A stretch of 64,000 nt of DNA from PKWO01 sp036384915 (GTDB lineage: Bacteria; Pseudomonadota; Gammaproteobacteria; Burkholderiales; Burkholderiaceae_D): assembly GCA_036384915.1 (NCBI GenBank), contig DASVLJ010000078.1, forward strand, positions 1-64,000, given 5' to 3'. A program made the position numbers and the translations under genes. This document shows, piece by piece, positions 17,150 through 27,001 of this stretch. Numbering within the stretch: position 1 is the stretch's first letter; every line of letters starts with the position of its first letter. The notes beneath the pieces are model-generated. The model did not search any database and was not told the DNA's origin. It saw only the letters and a program-made list of their open reading frames with translations.

Positions 17150-19594
17150 TCAACAGGCTTCCGCCCGATTCTCCGCAATGTCGGTCCAGGTTTCCACGGT
17201 CGGGTTGAGGAAGCCGCATTGCAAAAGCGCAGCATCAATTGCCCCTTGCCGGGCCAGGGCGGCCAGCGCGGGAAATACCTTTGCGGCGATTTGCTCGCCG
17301 GCCTTGTTGTGCGCGGCGGCGAAGTGGCGTGTACCGGCCAGCTTCACCTTCAGGCGCGGTATCGGCACCAGCACGCAATCGTCAAATTTGATTTCCAATC
17401 CGCTGTGTGCAGGGAAGGGGGAGAGTACCACGTCGGCTTCGCCGCTTCTGACCATGTAGGCCATCTGGCGCCAGGTTTTCACGTCGAGCAGGCGCGTCAC
17501 GCCGAGGCTTTCCAGGGTTTGCCAGTCGACGCTCCAGTCGCGATTCGACACCACGCGCAGCGCGCGCAGGTCTTCCAGCTTGCGTACCTTGAGCGCACGC
17601 TCATTGCTCGTGCTGGTGTAGAGGCCGACCACCGACTGCCCTTCCCCAATGAAGGCGTCAGAGAGGATCAGGTCGCCGCCATAGGGTTCGAGATCGGCAC
17701 GCCAGGACGTCGTGGCGAGCGCGGCGATACGCCCTAAGCGCAACTGTTCGATGCCGTTTGCGTAGCTGTCTATCCGGACCAGCTCGATTTCCATTTCCGG
17801 CAGCAGGCGCCGCATCTCGCGCTGGAACAGCGCCAACTCGACCACGTCGCGCCGGCTATGTGGGCCGTCGAAACTGGCGACGGCATCGGGCTCCCGTCCG
17901 GCCAGAAAGCGCTCATAGTCCTCCGCAACGTCAGCCGGTACGCCTAGCCGGGCGCGCAGCTCGTTGACGTTGGGTGAGCGCAGCGGCAGCATGATGTGCA
18001 GGGTGGTGCCGCGCCCGGGTTGCGACTCGATGCTCACGCTGCCACCGAAGAGCTGCGTGACGAAGTTGTGCACCAGGTGCAGGCCGAGACCGCTGCCGCC
18101 CGTGCCGAGCTTGGTAGTGAAGAAGGGCTCGAACACGCGGGCCAGCACTTGCGGCGCCATGCCGGCGCCGTTGTCGCTGTAACGGAGTTCGACCATGTCG
18201 AGCGGCGCCAGTTGCGCTTCGATGCGCATCCTGCCGTTGCGCCGTTCGCCGAAGGCATGCATCAGGCTATTGTTGACCAGATTGATGATGATCTGGCTCA
18301 GGGGGCCGGGGTAGCCGTTCATCGCAATATCGGCCGGCACGTCGGACTCCAGCGTGTGGCCCGATTTGCGCACCATGGGGGCCATGGCGAGTACGGTTTC
18401 GTCGACGATGTCGCGCAGCCTGAAGTTGCGGCGCTGGCCGGAATGCTGGTCGGCCGCCAATTGCTTGAAGCTCAAAATCAGGGTGGCGGCGCGGCGCAGG
18501 TTGTGGTCCAGGATCAGCGTGCCTTCCTTGCAGTCGGCAATGAAGTTGTTGAGCGCGCTGCGAGTGAGTGCGGATTGCGCCTGCTGCTCGAGCTTGCGGG
18601 TCATTTCGCTCAAGGTGCTGGCTGCCAGCAGGGCGTTACCGATCGGGGTGTTCAATTCGTGCGCCACACCCGAAACCAATGTGCCGAGCGCGGCGTATTT
18701 TTCGGTCTGCACCAGCTCGTCACGTGCTTTTTCCAGGTTCTGCAGCGTTTCGATCAGGCGCGAATTGCTGATCGAGAGGGCGCGCGTGCGTTCTTCCACG
18801 CGCGCTTCCAGCGCCTCGTTGTGGTGATGCAGATCGTGGGACTCCTGCAGCGTTTCCTTGAGCTTGAAGCGGTCGCGCCGCCATTGAAGCGCAAGATGGA
18901 GCACGATGCAGATCAGCCAGACGACGATGATGCCGAGGCGGAACGTGGCCTTGGAAATCCACAGGCCGTGCAGTTCGGCCGATTCGAGCACGATGTCGTA
19001 GTCGCCGGGTTGCACGGCACCGCCGGTCGCGACGGCGAACATCGTGATGTTCTCCAGTTGCGGGCCGAGTTCTTCCAGCGGCGTCGGATGCTCCTGCATC
19101 CACCAAGACGACACCATGAATTGCGAGAGCTTCAGTTCCACCGGCATGGTTTGCCTGGACGGTTCGAACGCCACTTCATGCGGCTTCAGGGAGGAGCCGT
19201 CGGAAGGCTTCGAATATGTCGGATCGAAGTTGCGCAGGAACACGCGCACCGCGCTGTCCGGGCCTTTGCGGCTGGTGGCGATGTTCAGGCGGATGCTGTC
19301 GAAGGCGGTCAGGTCCATGCCATGCCCGCCCGGACCGAGCCGGATGTCGAGTTCACAGAACGGCCACTGGTAACCGGCGGCCATGTGGCAATGCAGGATG
19401 TGGGCGTCGCCGCGCCGCTCCAGCACGGCCACGGTCTTGCCGCCTTCGGGACGGTCATCCACTGCGGATTCGATCACGCCTGGAACGTTGTCGATGCGCA
19501 GCGTCCTGCCCATCCAATGGGCATGCACGTAAAGCGCCACCACGGTGGCAATGACCAGGCCCAGGAGCAGGTGCTGCAAAGACAGGCGCTTCAT
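17150..19594 (-). CDS. Membrane histidine kinase with C-terminal solute-binding-like domain
   Basis: This is an 814-residue sensor kinase. A first membrane helix (about 8-25) and a second (about 222-242) enclose a periplasmic domain of about 200 residues with beta-rich, carbohydrate-binding-like character. A coiled coil (about 250-310) leads into HisKA with H312 in VAHELNTP, then an ATPase domain with N, G1 (YSDNGAGMAP) and G2 (GTGGSGLGL) boxes to about residue 555. The last ~250 residues look like a family-3 type solute-binding domain (for example RVVSNRDWSVDWQTL and YMVRSGEADVVLSP). That domain is normally periplasmic, but here it follows the kinase core and should be cytoplasmic. No response regulator gene is adjacent. 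ATG 19594 was preferred to a TTG six codons upstream. Confidence 0.85.
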   Translation of the reverse strand: MKRLSLQHLLLGLVIATVVALYVHAHWMGRTLRIDNVPGVIESAVDDRPEGGKTVAVLERRGDAHILHCHMAAGYQWPFCELDIRLGPGGHGMDLTAFDSIRLNIATSRKGPDSAVRVFLRNFDPTYSKPSDGSSLKPHEVAFEPSRQTMPVELKLSQFMVSSWWMQEHPTPLEELGPQLENITMFAVATGGAVQPGDYDIVLESAELHGLWISKATFRLGIIVVWLICIVLHLALQWRRDRFKLKETLQESHDLHHHNEALEARVEERTRALSISNSRLIETLQNLEKARDELVQTEKYAALGTLVSGVAHELNTPIGNALLAASTLSEMTRKLEQQAQSALTRSALNNFIADCKEGTLILDHNLRRAATLILSFKQLAADQHSGQRRNFRLRDIVDETVLAMAPMVRKSGHTLESDVPADIAMNGYPGPLSQIIINLVNNSLMHAFGERRNGRMRIEAQLAPLDMVELRYSDNGAGMAPQVLARVFEPFFTTKLGTGGSGLGLHLVHNFVTQLFGGSVSIESQPGRGTTLHIMLPLRSPNVNELRARLGVPADVAEDYERFLAGREPDAVASFDGPHSRRDVVELALFQREMRRLLPEMEIELVRIDSYANGIEQLRLGRIAALATTSWRADLEPYGGDLILSDAFIGEGQSVVGLYTSTSNERALKVRKLEDLRALRVVSNRDWSVDWQTLESLGVTRLLDVKTWRQMAYMVRSGEADVVLSPFPAHSGLEIKFDDCVLVPIPRLKVKLAGTRHFAAAHNKAGEQIAAKVFPALAALARQGAIDAALLQCGFLNPTVETWTDIAENRAEAC

Positions 19595-19774
19595 CCGAAA
19601 TTTGACCCCCAAAAGCCGGCGTTATGGCAAGTTGCGCCTGTCGCGTTTGTGCACTTTGCGATCCGTCATTTGGTGCGATATTACGCTCTGCCCAGGGGCA
19701 AGGCAATTTTGTTGTTGCTCAAATAGATGGAAAATTGCCGGGCTGGCACGATGCGCGCCCTTGGGCGCACCGAG

Positions 19775-21754
19775 TCAATTCGGCTTGGGCATGACCCAGA
19801 AGAACTCGCCTTCGCTGTCGTGCAGCAGCACCTGGCTGTCGCTGCCGGCGCCGGAGAACCGCCTGCGCAGATCGCGCGCGCCCAGGGTTTCGAGACGGCC
19901 CTGCTCGGGCGCAAGGTTCATGGCGCGGATCACGGTTTCGCCGGTGATGTCGGCGATCTGGCAGCTCACCTCGCCTGAGGCTTCGGCGAGCAATTGCTCC
20001 GCATGCTCTACCTGACGGGCGCAATCGGCGTGCATGCTGCTGGCGCCCTGCAGGTCTTCGTTGAGATGCCGGATGCGGCGCAGTTGCGGCGCGATACGGG
20101 CCTGCACCCGGTCCCAGTTCTGCGACTGTTCCGCCGTCATGTTCACAGCCTTGGCCTTGACCTTGGCGTCCAGAACCATGTAGCTTTTCATTTCGGGCTG
20201 CTCGGTGATCTGATCGAGCTCGGCACGCTTGGCGCGGATCACGTCTTCCCACAGCGATTGCTGGACGCGCGCCTCATCGAGCCGTTTGGTTAGCGCCCGC
20301 ACGTCCGGCACCAGCAGGGTGATGGTGGTTTCGATGTCGTGCCGCGTGGTGGCATGCACCAGTTCCATTTTTTGCCCCACGATGGCACAGGCTTCCGCGC
20401 TTTCGATGCTGATTTCACGGGCCAGGATTTCGCAGTGCACCGCTTGCGTGACGTGCACGCGTGCGGCGGCGATGCGGCAATTTTCGGCATAGTGCAGCCG
20501 CACTTCGCCCTCCGGCGCCTCGAGCACGGCGCGCGAAGCCTTGCCCTCGATGACGATGGTGCCGCCGGGATCGCGCACGGAGCCGCCTACCAGGTTGCGC
20601 CGGATCAGCACATTGCCGCCGCGGGAGACGATATCGCCGAACACGTCGGCCATGTAGGTCATGTGCTTGCCTTCGACCGAGGCTTTTTCCTGCACCACGC
20701 CATGCTCTTCGTAGTGGTCGCCAGGCAGCACCAGGTTGCCCGTGGTGCGCAGGCTGACGCCTTCCTTGTTGACGATCTTTTCCGAGATGGTGACGATGCG
20801 CGACTTGGGGTCGACCTGGATGAAGCCGCCGATGTCCGCGATCAGGATTTCGCCTTCCGCGGTATTGTCGATGCGCGTGCCAAGGCCGGCCATGGCCCGC
20901 AGGTCGATATCCTTGGGCGGTTCGGGCACGAGCTCGGCGCCGTTCAAATCTCGTCCCGGCTTGCCGGCCACGCGAGGAATTTTCTTGATCAGGCGCGTGT
21001 TCTTGTCGACGTGGGGGAAGCGGTTCTGGAATTGCAGCAGATCGACCCGGCCGTCAGGCAGGATCTTGGGCGCATTGCTGCGGTGTAGCGTATCGACCAG
21101 TTCCTGCGCGCGCGCGTCGCGCCCCGGCACCGGCAGCAGCATGTGGGCGAATTCGACTTCCTCATTTTCCGGTGAACGCAACTGGCGCTTGACCAATGGG
21201 ATATCGATGCCGTAGCGCACATTGTGGCGCCACATGGCGGCGACGAATTCGTCGGCATTCAACTGGGCCGTAGCCGGGATTTTCCATCCCTGCACCGGCT
21301 TGCGCTCGTCCTCGTATGCTTCGCTGCCGGGCGCGGGGCGAAAAACATAGGTGGCGGCCGTTCCATCCTCGGTCAGCAGGGGCTCGCCGTAGTACATGCG
21401 GCGCTCGTGCGGGAAGGGCAGGATGGCCGAGGCGAGTCTCAGCATCGGCTCGCGGCCGACCGCTTCGAGGCTCCGTATCAGCTTGACGCGCTCTTCGAGG
21501 GGCGATTCGTAGAGCATCTTTTCCAGGCAGACGTAATCGAGATCGGCGAAGTAATGATCGGCGGCAAAGACGTCGTCGACAAACTTGATGAAGTGCGCGG
21601 TGGAATCGAGGGCGGGCAGGGCAACATAAATCCCGTCGCGCTGGCGCAGAATGAAGATCGGCAGAGCGGCAAACTCCTGCGGCAGCGCGGCGTCGGCCAA
21701 GCCGGCGTGAGAACTCACATCCGGATCTTCGCGGTCAGTCGATATCGGCGCCAT
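19775..21754 (-). CDS. FapA family protein (DUF342)
   Basis: This 659-residue cytoplasmic protein has a central region of beta-strand repeats typical of FapA/DUF342 (for example GFIQVDPKSRIVTISEK and GGNVLIRRNLVGGSV, about residues 280-450). An N-terminal substrate-like domain precedes it and a C-terminal coiled coil (about 470-610) follows. Family members are called flagellar assembly protein A, but many occur outside flagellar loci and have no proven function, as here, where no flagellar gene is nearby. It is on the same strand as the histidine kinase gene, about 180 bp upstream of it. A functional link to the kinase is possible but unproven. Confidence 0.8.
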   Translation of the reverse strand: MAPISTDREDPDVSSHAGLADAALPQEFAALPIFILRQRDGIYVALPALDSTAHFIKFVDDVFAADHYFADLDYVCLEKMLYESPLEERVKLIRSLEAVGREPMLRLASAILPFPHERRMYYGEPLLTEDGTAATYVFRPAPGSEAYEDERKPVQGWKIPATAQLNADEFVAAMWRHNVRYGIDIPLVKRQLRSPENEEVEFAHMLLPVPGRDARAQELVDTLHRSNAPKILPDGRVDLLQFQNRFPHVDKNTRLIKKIPRVAGKPGRDLNGAELVPEPPKDIDLRAMAGLGTRIDNTAEGEILIADIGGFIQVDPKSRIVTISEKIVNKEGVSLRTTGNLVLPGDHYEEHGVVQEKASVEGKHMTYMADVFGDIVSRGGNVLIRRNLVGGSVRDPGGTIVIEGKASRAVLEAPEGEVRLHYAENCRIAAARVHVTQAVHCEILAREISIESAEACAIVGQKMELVHATTRHDIETTITLLVPDVRALTKRLDEARVQQSLWEDVIRAKRAELDQITEQPEMKSYMVLDAKVKAKAVNMTAEQSQNWDRVQARIAPQLRRIRHLNEDLQGASSMHADCARQVEHAEQLLAEASGEVSCQIADITGETVIRAMNLAPEQGRLETLGARDLRRRFSGAGSDSQVLLHDSEGEFFWVMPKPN

Positions 21755-22053
21755 GAATTGTTTCTTGTTTCTAAGTCCTGCTCTCCTGACCGGACTCTAG
21801 CAAATACTGCAATCCCGAACAAGGGAATACTTCTCAATACGTCGACAAAAATCCTTGATTTATAAGGGTATTTTGTTAAATCATGTTAAATTGAAAGCAA
21901 TCGGATTCAATTCGTCCCGGCATTGCTGTGACTTACGGTTTTAACAATGGGAACTGTCGACATCATATTTTGTCAGATGGCAAATCTCATGTTCATGGGA
22001 TGGCAGCGGCGCCTTGGGCGTGATTGAATACAACTTTGTAAATGGGAGAAGCA

Positions 22054-22719
22054 ATGAAGGCGTTCCTGCATAAGAACCGTGGTTTTATCGCATTCATGTT
22101 GTTGTTGGGAGTGTTCCGCACCGCCATAGCGGACTGGAATCCGATCCCCTCCGGTTCGATGCGGCCCAATCTGCTCGAAGGCGACGTGGTGTTCGTCAAC
22201 CGGATTGCTTACGACCTCAAGCTCCCGCTGACCAATGTCATTTTGCTGCATACGGGCGACCCGCAGCGCGGCGACATTGCCACCTTCTATTCGCCCAAGG
22301 ATGGCACCCGCTTGATCAAGCGCATCGCCGCCGTGCCGGGAGATATGGTCGAGATGCGCGACAAGCATCTCATCATCAATGGCCATGAAGACAGCTATGT
22401 CCTCAATGAGCGCACCATCGAGCACATGGATGGCGGAGCCAACCTGGAAGCCGTGCGTCTGACTGAAAGCGACGGCAAGCAGTCACACATCGTGCAATGG
22501 TTGCCCGAAATTGCCGCGCGCGATAACTTCGGCCCGATGCGCATTCCGGATGGACAGTTCCTGATGCTGGGCGACAACCGCGACGACAGCGCCGATTCGC
22601 GCTACATCGGCTTGGTGGAGCGCAAGCTTTTGATCGGACACGCTGTGCGCGTGTTGGTTTCAGCCGACATCAAGGGCAATTGGGCTCCGCGCGCGGATCG
22701 TTTCGGCAAAAAGCTCTAA
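22054..22719 (+). CDS. lepB: Signal peptidase I
   Basis: This 221-residue inner-membrane protease removes signal peptides from exported proteins. After a single N-terminal helix (about 8-27) come box B PSGSMRP with nucleophile S35, the general-base segment RLIKRIAAVPGD with K89, and box E GDNRDDSADSRYIG. It is shorter than the two-helix E. coli enzyme and resembles secondary signal peptidases. ATG 22054 was chosen because GGGAG lies 8 bases upstream; the ATG at 22042 lies on that ribosome site. A housekeeping lepB is usually next to lepA and rnc, so this is likely an extra copy. Confidence 0.9.
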   Translation: MKAFLHKNRGFIAFMLLLGVFRTAIADWNPIPSGSMRPNLLEGDVVFVNRIAYDLKLPLTNVILLHTGDPQRGDIATFYSPKDGTRLIKRIAAVPGDMVEMRDKHLIINGHEDSYVLNERTIEHMDGGANLEAVRLTESDGKQSHIVQWLPEIAARDNFGPMRIPDGQFLMLGDNRDDSADSRYIGLVERKLLIGHAVRVLVSADIKGNWAPRADRFGKKL

Positions 22720-22933
22720 TGCGGAAGTGGTATTGCGTGGCATCACTGATTTCGATGCCTGAAGGCAAGATAATGAGGGAAGCTGGTATTGTCGAAGTCA
22801 AGGCCGTGCTGCTAAATGGTCAATAAAATCAATTGCTTAGTTGTTGTATGTCAAGCTAAAAGGTAAGAGCTGTGTCATAATACAAAAATTCCGCGTAACA
22901 ATTGCAAAGCCTGCTGGTGCAGGCGAATCAACC

Positions 22934-24055
22934 ATGATAAAAACATTGCGTTGGCTGCTGACGGCCGCTTTCCTGCTTTCTTTTTCCCATCTCGGCCTCG
23001 CCGCCGACCCCATCGTGCTGGGCCAGTCGGCGGCCTTGAGCGGTCCGGCCAGCATGCTGGGCACGGAGATGGCGCGCGGCTTGAACGCCTACTTCAATCA
23101 GGTCAACGAGCATGGCGGTGTCAATGGCCATCCGATCAAGCTTATTACACTCGATGATGGCTACGAGCCGGCCCGCACCATCAAGAACACCCAGCAGCTG
23201 ATCAATGAAAACAAGGCGGTCGCGCTCATCGGCTATGTCGGTACGCCGACTTCGGTGGCGGTGCTGAAGGACGTGAAAGCCGCCAACCTGCCTTTTGTCG
23301 GCGCCTATACCGGGGCCGACAGCCTGCGCGACGGCAAGTACGACAACATTTACAATATCCGCGCCAGCTACAACGACGAAGCATTGCGCATCGCCAAGGA
23401 ATTCGATGGGATGGGCCTGCATCGCGTCGGCGTGGTGGCGCAAAACGACGCCTTTGGCCAAGCTGGCTTGCGTGCCATCCAGGAAGCGGTCAAGCAATAC
23501 CCCAACATGAAGCTGGTGTGGAACGAGGCGGTGGAGCGCAATTCGATCGACGTGCACGCCGCAGTGGCCAAAATCGCATCGGAAAAGGTCGACCTGGTGT
23601 ATGTTGTCTCGACCTATGCCACGACGGCCGAGTTGATCAAGAAGGCGCGCGGCGCGGGCTACGTCGGTGTGTTCTCCACGCTGTCTTTCGTCGGTGCCGA
23701 ACCGCTGGCGCAATCGGCCGGCGCGGCGGCGCAAGGCGTGATGATTCCCGCAGTGATGCCGAGCCCGCATTCCGAGCCTACAACCCTGTCTTCGGAATAC
23801 CGCAAGGCCATCGGGCACAGCAACCCCAACGGCGTGTATTCCTACGCCAGCATGGAAGGCTATGTGGCGGCGCGGGTCATGGTAGAAGCCCTGAAGCGCA
23901 TCAATGGCCCCGTTACGCCCGAGGCCATCGACAAGGAATTGCGCACCCTGCATATCGATCTTGGCGGTTTCGTGGTCGACTTCACCAAGTCGCACAATGC
24001 CTCGCAATGGGTCGAGTCGACCATGATCGGCGCGGGCGGAAAGATTACGCGCTGA
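22934..24055 (+). CDS. Orphan ABC substrate-binding protein, branched-chain amino-acid type
   Basis: This is a 373-residue periplasmic protein. A signal peptide ends near residue 24 (HLGLAA), followed by a type I binding-protein fold of the LivJ/Peripla_BP_6 family, with GQSAALSGPASMLG at the first strand and ALIGYVGTPTS in the first lobe. Such proteins bind amino acids, amides or aromatic acids. No permease or ATPase gene is nearby, so it may serve a transporter coded elsewhere or act as a sensor input. ATG 22934 opens the signal peptide; the frame is open about 30 codons further upstream but has no credible start. Confidence 0.85.
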   Translation: MIKTLRWLLTAAFLLSFSHLGLAADPIVLGQSAALSGPASMLGTEMARGLNAYFNQVNEHGGVNGHPIKLITLDDGYEPARTIKNTQQLINENKAVALIGYVGTPTSVAVLKDVKAANLPFVGAYTGADSLRDGKYDNIYNIRASYNDEALRIAKEFDGMGLHRVGVVAQNDAFGQAGLRAIQEAVKQYPNMKLVWNEAVERNSIDVHAAVAKIASEKVDLVYVVSTYATTAELIKKARGAGYVGVFSTLSFVGAEPLAQSAGAAAQGVMIPAVMPSPHSEPTTLSSEYRKAIGHSNPNGVYSYASMEGYVAARVMVEALKRINGPVTPEAIDKELRTLHIDLGGFVVDFTKSHNASQWVESTMIGAGGKITR

Positions 24056-24712
24056 TTTCAGGCCGGCCCATCAAGAGATCACCCGGCTTGCCGGTTATGC
24101 TGTTCAATTAGCGTGATTTGGTTGCCCTTTTGACGGCCTGCCGACGGATACGGCCGCAGAGGGGCGTGGCCGGCAGGCTGTAAGCAGAAGTGTCGATGCG
24201 GATCATGCGCAGGCGGTTGGTCCGGTTGGCGCAGGCCGCGCGTTCGGCGCTCAGTTATCCTCCATCCAGATCTGAATGTCTGGGACATCTCTGAAGCTCC
24301 ACCCATGTTGCCGTTGATATCACGCGCAAGCTGAAGGCTGGTTACGTCTCGATGCTCACGCGTTTGGCAGCCGAGCGCGCCTATCAACAAGCCCTGGCCG
24401 CTCTGTTGCAGGCCAAGACCTTGCGCCTGCATGCATCCGCTTAGTGAACGCCGCCATTTCCAAAAAATCCAATGCGCCGCGTTGATAACCCTCGCAATAC
24501 CAGTTGTGTTGCCCCCGTGAAGTGGACTGCGCGCTGCGCGAAACAAATTGGCAGGCGGATGCGACGCTTTTTGGAAACGATACCAGGCCGGGCTTCCGCT
24601 TCATAGCGGAATGGTTTGTTCCTGCTTGTAAATCCCGGTCTCCCGCGTAGCGGGAAAAATCGTCGACATAATATGGAACATCAATGTGGTATTTGATTGG
24701 TAAGTTATGAGC
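24056..24712. other. Long intergenic region with possible gene remnants
   Basis: These ~650 bases hold no convincing gene. A 48-codon open stretch on the plus strand ends at about 24444 in LLQAKTLRLHASA followed by TAG. It looks like coding DNA without a start and may be a decayed gene end. A small hairpin CCCGCGTAGCGGG is at about 24639. The last ~80 bases are AT-rich and lead into the glucanase promoter. Confidence 0.45.
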
Positions 24713-24749
24713 AAAACCACTTGACCGCAATTCGAGGCGGTTTCATTCT
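24713..24749 (+). promoter_or_regulatory. Predicted glucanase promoter, shared with the chitinase gene
   Basis: AAAACCAC is followed by -35 TTGACC (24721-24726), a 17-base spacer containing GGCGGT, and -10 CATTCT (24744-24749). The layout and most of the bases equal those at 5460-5496. The predicted leader is about 150 nt, close to that of the chitinase gene. Confidence 0.6.
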
Positions 24750-24901
24750 CGGCGAGTCTCGGTGTGGCCTGCAGCGATGCAGACCGTCATGGACGGTTCC
24801 CAAAAAGAAGAACTGCCTGTCACGAGGCTGGGGCGATGCATGACGACTCCGTGCCGCGGGGCGGACGGATCCGGATAATCCATTCGTGCGAGGAGAGAGA
24901 G

Positions 24902-26977
24902 ATGAAACAAGGCGTTGCCAGTACTCTGGTATCGGGCCTGATCGGTGGCATGCTGGCAGGATGCAGCGGAGGGGCGGGACAGGATGTGCAAAATGCGAAT
25001 TTGAAACACGTGCCCAAAAATATCAAAGCGGCTGCCGTCTGTGTCGCCTGGGTTTCGGGCGGTACGTATACGGCGGGCGAGGTAGTGACCTATAACGGAA
25101 CCACCTACACCGCCCTGGTCAATCAGACCGACTATGCCGGTACTGGCTGGAACCCGACCGTAGCCAGTTTGTTTAGTCCCGGCGGGAGTTGCAGCGGAGC
25201 GCCCGCACCGACCCCAACACCAACGCCAACACCAACGCCAACACCGACGCCAACACCGACGCCAACACCGACGCCAACGCTGCCTGGCCTGAATCTTGGT
25301 GCAAATTATGTGCTCGTCAATCCACACAGCGGCCTGGCGCTCGACGTGAATGGTGCCGGTACGACCAATCTCACCAACGTACAGGTTTGGACCCAGAATG
25401 GGTCGCCGGCCCAGGTATGGAAGTTCCAATCCAACAGCAACGGCACCTATACTCTGGTCAACCCCAACAGCAATATGGCACTGGACGTCTACAGCGCCGG
25501 CACGGCCAACGGCACCAACGTGGACATCTACACGCAGAACGGTACGGCGGCCCAGCAATGGAAAATCCAGATCAACAGCAACGGCACCTTCACCCTGGTC
25601 AACCCCAACAGCGGCACGGCGCTCGACGTCGCGGGGTGTGGCACCGGCGCCGGTACCAACGTGCAGATATGGGCCAATGGCGCCGGTGTGTGCGATAGCG
25701 GCGCGGGTCAGCAATGGGTGCTGCAGCCGGCCGGCGTCATGTCGGGTGCGACCTATACCGTGGTCAACCCGAACAGCAACATGGCCCTCGACGTCTATAG
25801 TGCGGGTACGGCCAACGGCAGCAACGTCGATATCTATACGCAAAACGGTACCGCGGCCCAGCAATGGCAAGTCGATGCCAATGGAGACGGAACCTATCAC
25901 TTGATCAACCCCAACAGTGGCGCGGCGCTCGATGTAGCCGGGTGCGGCACGGCCAACGGCACCAATGTCGATATCTGGGCTTTCGGGACGGGCGTTTGCA
26001 ATGGCGGCGCCGGGCAGAAGTGGCGCATCGATCCGAACACCAATGGCACCTACACGCTGGTCAATCCCGAAAGCGGCGCCGCGCTCGACGTGGCCGGCTG
26101 CGGCACGAGCAACCTGACCAACGTGCAGATCTGGGCCGACGGCGTGGGCGTGTGCAATGGCGGCGCGGGGCAGCAGTGGAAATTCAATGCCGTCGCTGCC
26201 CCGGCGCCTACTCCGACACCGGCACCTGTGGTCGACGGCTACACGTTAGTATGGCAGGACGTGTTCGCCAACGACAACCAGCTCGACACCTCGAAGTGGC
26301 AGATCGAAGTCAGCGATAGCGGTGAAGGCAATAACGAACTCGAGTATTACACCAATCTGCCGCAAAACATCTTTCTGCAAAACGGCAACCTGGTGATCCA
26401 GGCGCTCTCGGGCAACTACACCGGATCGGACGGCCAGACACGCTCTTACACTTCGGGCCGCATGCACACGCTGGCCAACTGGACCTATGGCCGCTTTGAA
26501 GCCAGCATTAAACTGCCGGGCGGGCAGGGCACTTGGCCGGCTTTCTGGATGATGCCGCAAAACAGCGTCTACGGTACCTGGGCTGCCAGCGGCGAAATTG
26601 ACATCATGGAAGCGGTCAACCTCGGCGGCGCAGGGGGCAACAATCTGTACGGCTCGATCCACTACGGCGGCGCCTGGCCCAACGATCTCGACACCACGGT
26701 CGAATATACGCCGGGTCCGAGTATGACGAGCGGCTTCCACACTTATGCAGTCGAGTGGGATCCGGGCCAGATCCGCTGGTACTTTGACAACGTGCTGTAT
26801 TCGACGCAGACGCAATGGTCGTCCACGGGCGGAGCATATCCCGCGCCGTTCAACCAGGGCTTCTACATCATCCTGAACCTCGCGATAGGCGGCAACTGGC
26901 CTGGCAGCCCGAACAACAATGCGATCTTCCCACGGCAGATGCAGGTGCAGTATGTGAAGGTTTATCAGAAGCAGTAG
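24902..26977 (+). CDS. Lipoprotein GH16 beta-glucanase with chitin-binding and ricin-type modules
   Basis: This 691-residue enzyme is predicted to cut beta-1,3 (or mixed) glucans. A lipobox MLAGC puts the lipidated Cys at residue 21. Then come a CBM5/12-like module (about 45-100) nearly identical in protein sequence to one in the 5.6-kb chitinase, a Thr-Pro linker (104-125), and a long ricin-B/CBM13-like region (about 132-440) of repeated NPNSxxALDV and QQWK units. The GH16 domain (about 450-691) carries GEIDIMEA, with nucleophile E565 and acid/base E570. ATG 24902 has GAGGAGAGAG upstream. Surface tethering plus chitin and glucan modules point to fungal wall degradation. A short terminator-like hairpin follows. 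Confidence 0.92.
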   Translation: MKQGVASTLVSGLIGGMLAGCSGGAGQDVQNANLKHVPKNIKAAAVCVAWVSGGTYTAGEVVTYNGTTYTALVNQTDYAGTGWNPTVASLFSPGGSCSGAPAPTPTPTPTPTPTPTPTPTPTPTPTLPGLNLGANYVLVNPHSGLALDVNGAGTTNLTNVQVWTQNGSPAQVWKFQSNSNGTYTLVNPNSNMALDVYSAGTANGTNVDIYTQNGTAAQQWKIQINSNGTFTLVNPNSGTALDVAGCGTGAGTNVQIWANGAGVCDSGAGQQWVLQPAGVMSGATYTVVNPNSNMALDVYSAGTANGSNVDIYTQNGTAAQQWQVDANGDGTYHLINPNSGAALDVAGCGTANGTNVDIWAFGTGVCNGGAGQKWRIDPNTNGTYTLVNPESGAALDVAGCGTSNLTNVQIWADGVGVCNGGAGQQWKFNAVAAPAPTPTPAPVVDGYTLVWQDVFANDNQLDTSKWQIEVSDSGEGNNELEYYTNLPQNIFLQNGNLVIQALSGNYTGSDGQTRSYTSGRMHTLANWTYGRFEASIKLPGGQGTWPAFWMMPQNSVYGTWAASGEIDIMEAVNLGGAGGNNLYGSIHYGGAWPNDLDTTVEYTPGPSMTSGFHTYAVEWDPGQIRWYFDNVLYSTQTQWSSTGGAYPAPFNQGFYIILNLAIGGNWPGSPNNNAIFPRQMQVQYVKVYQKQ
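25211..25276 (+). repeat. Thr-Pro coding repeat, 11 units
   Basis: Eleven six-base ACN-CCN units code for the linker between the chitin-binding and ricin-type modules of the glucanase. Confidence 0.88.
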
Positions 26978-27001
26978 CCGTACTTTGCAAGTGCGGCATG
27001 G

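Noticed and set aside
19775..21754. FapA as evidence of a flagellar locus
   Set aside because: No flagellar gene lies in the window and the family is common outside such loci.
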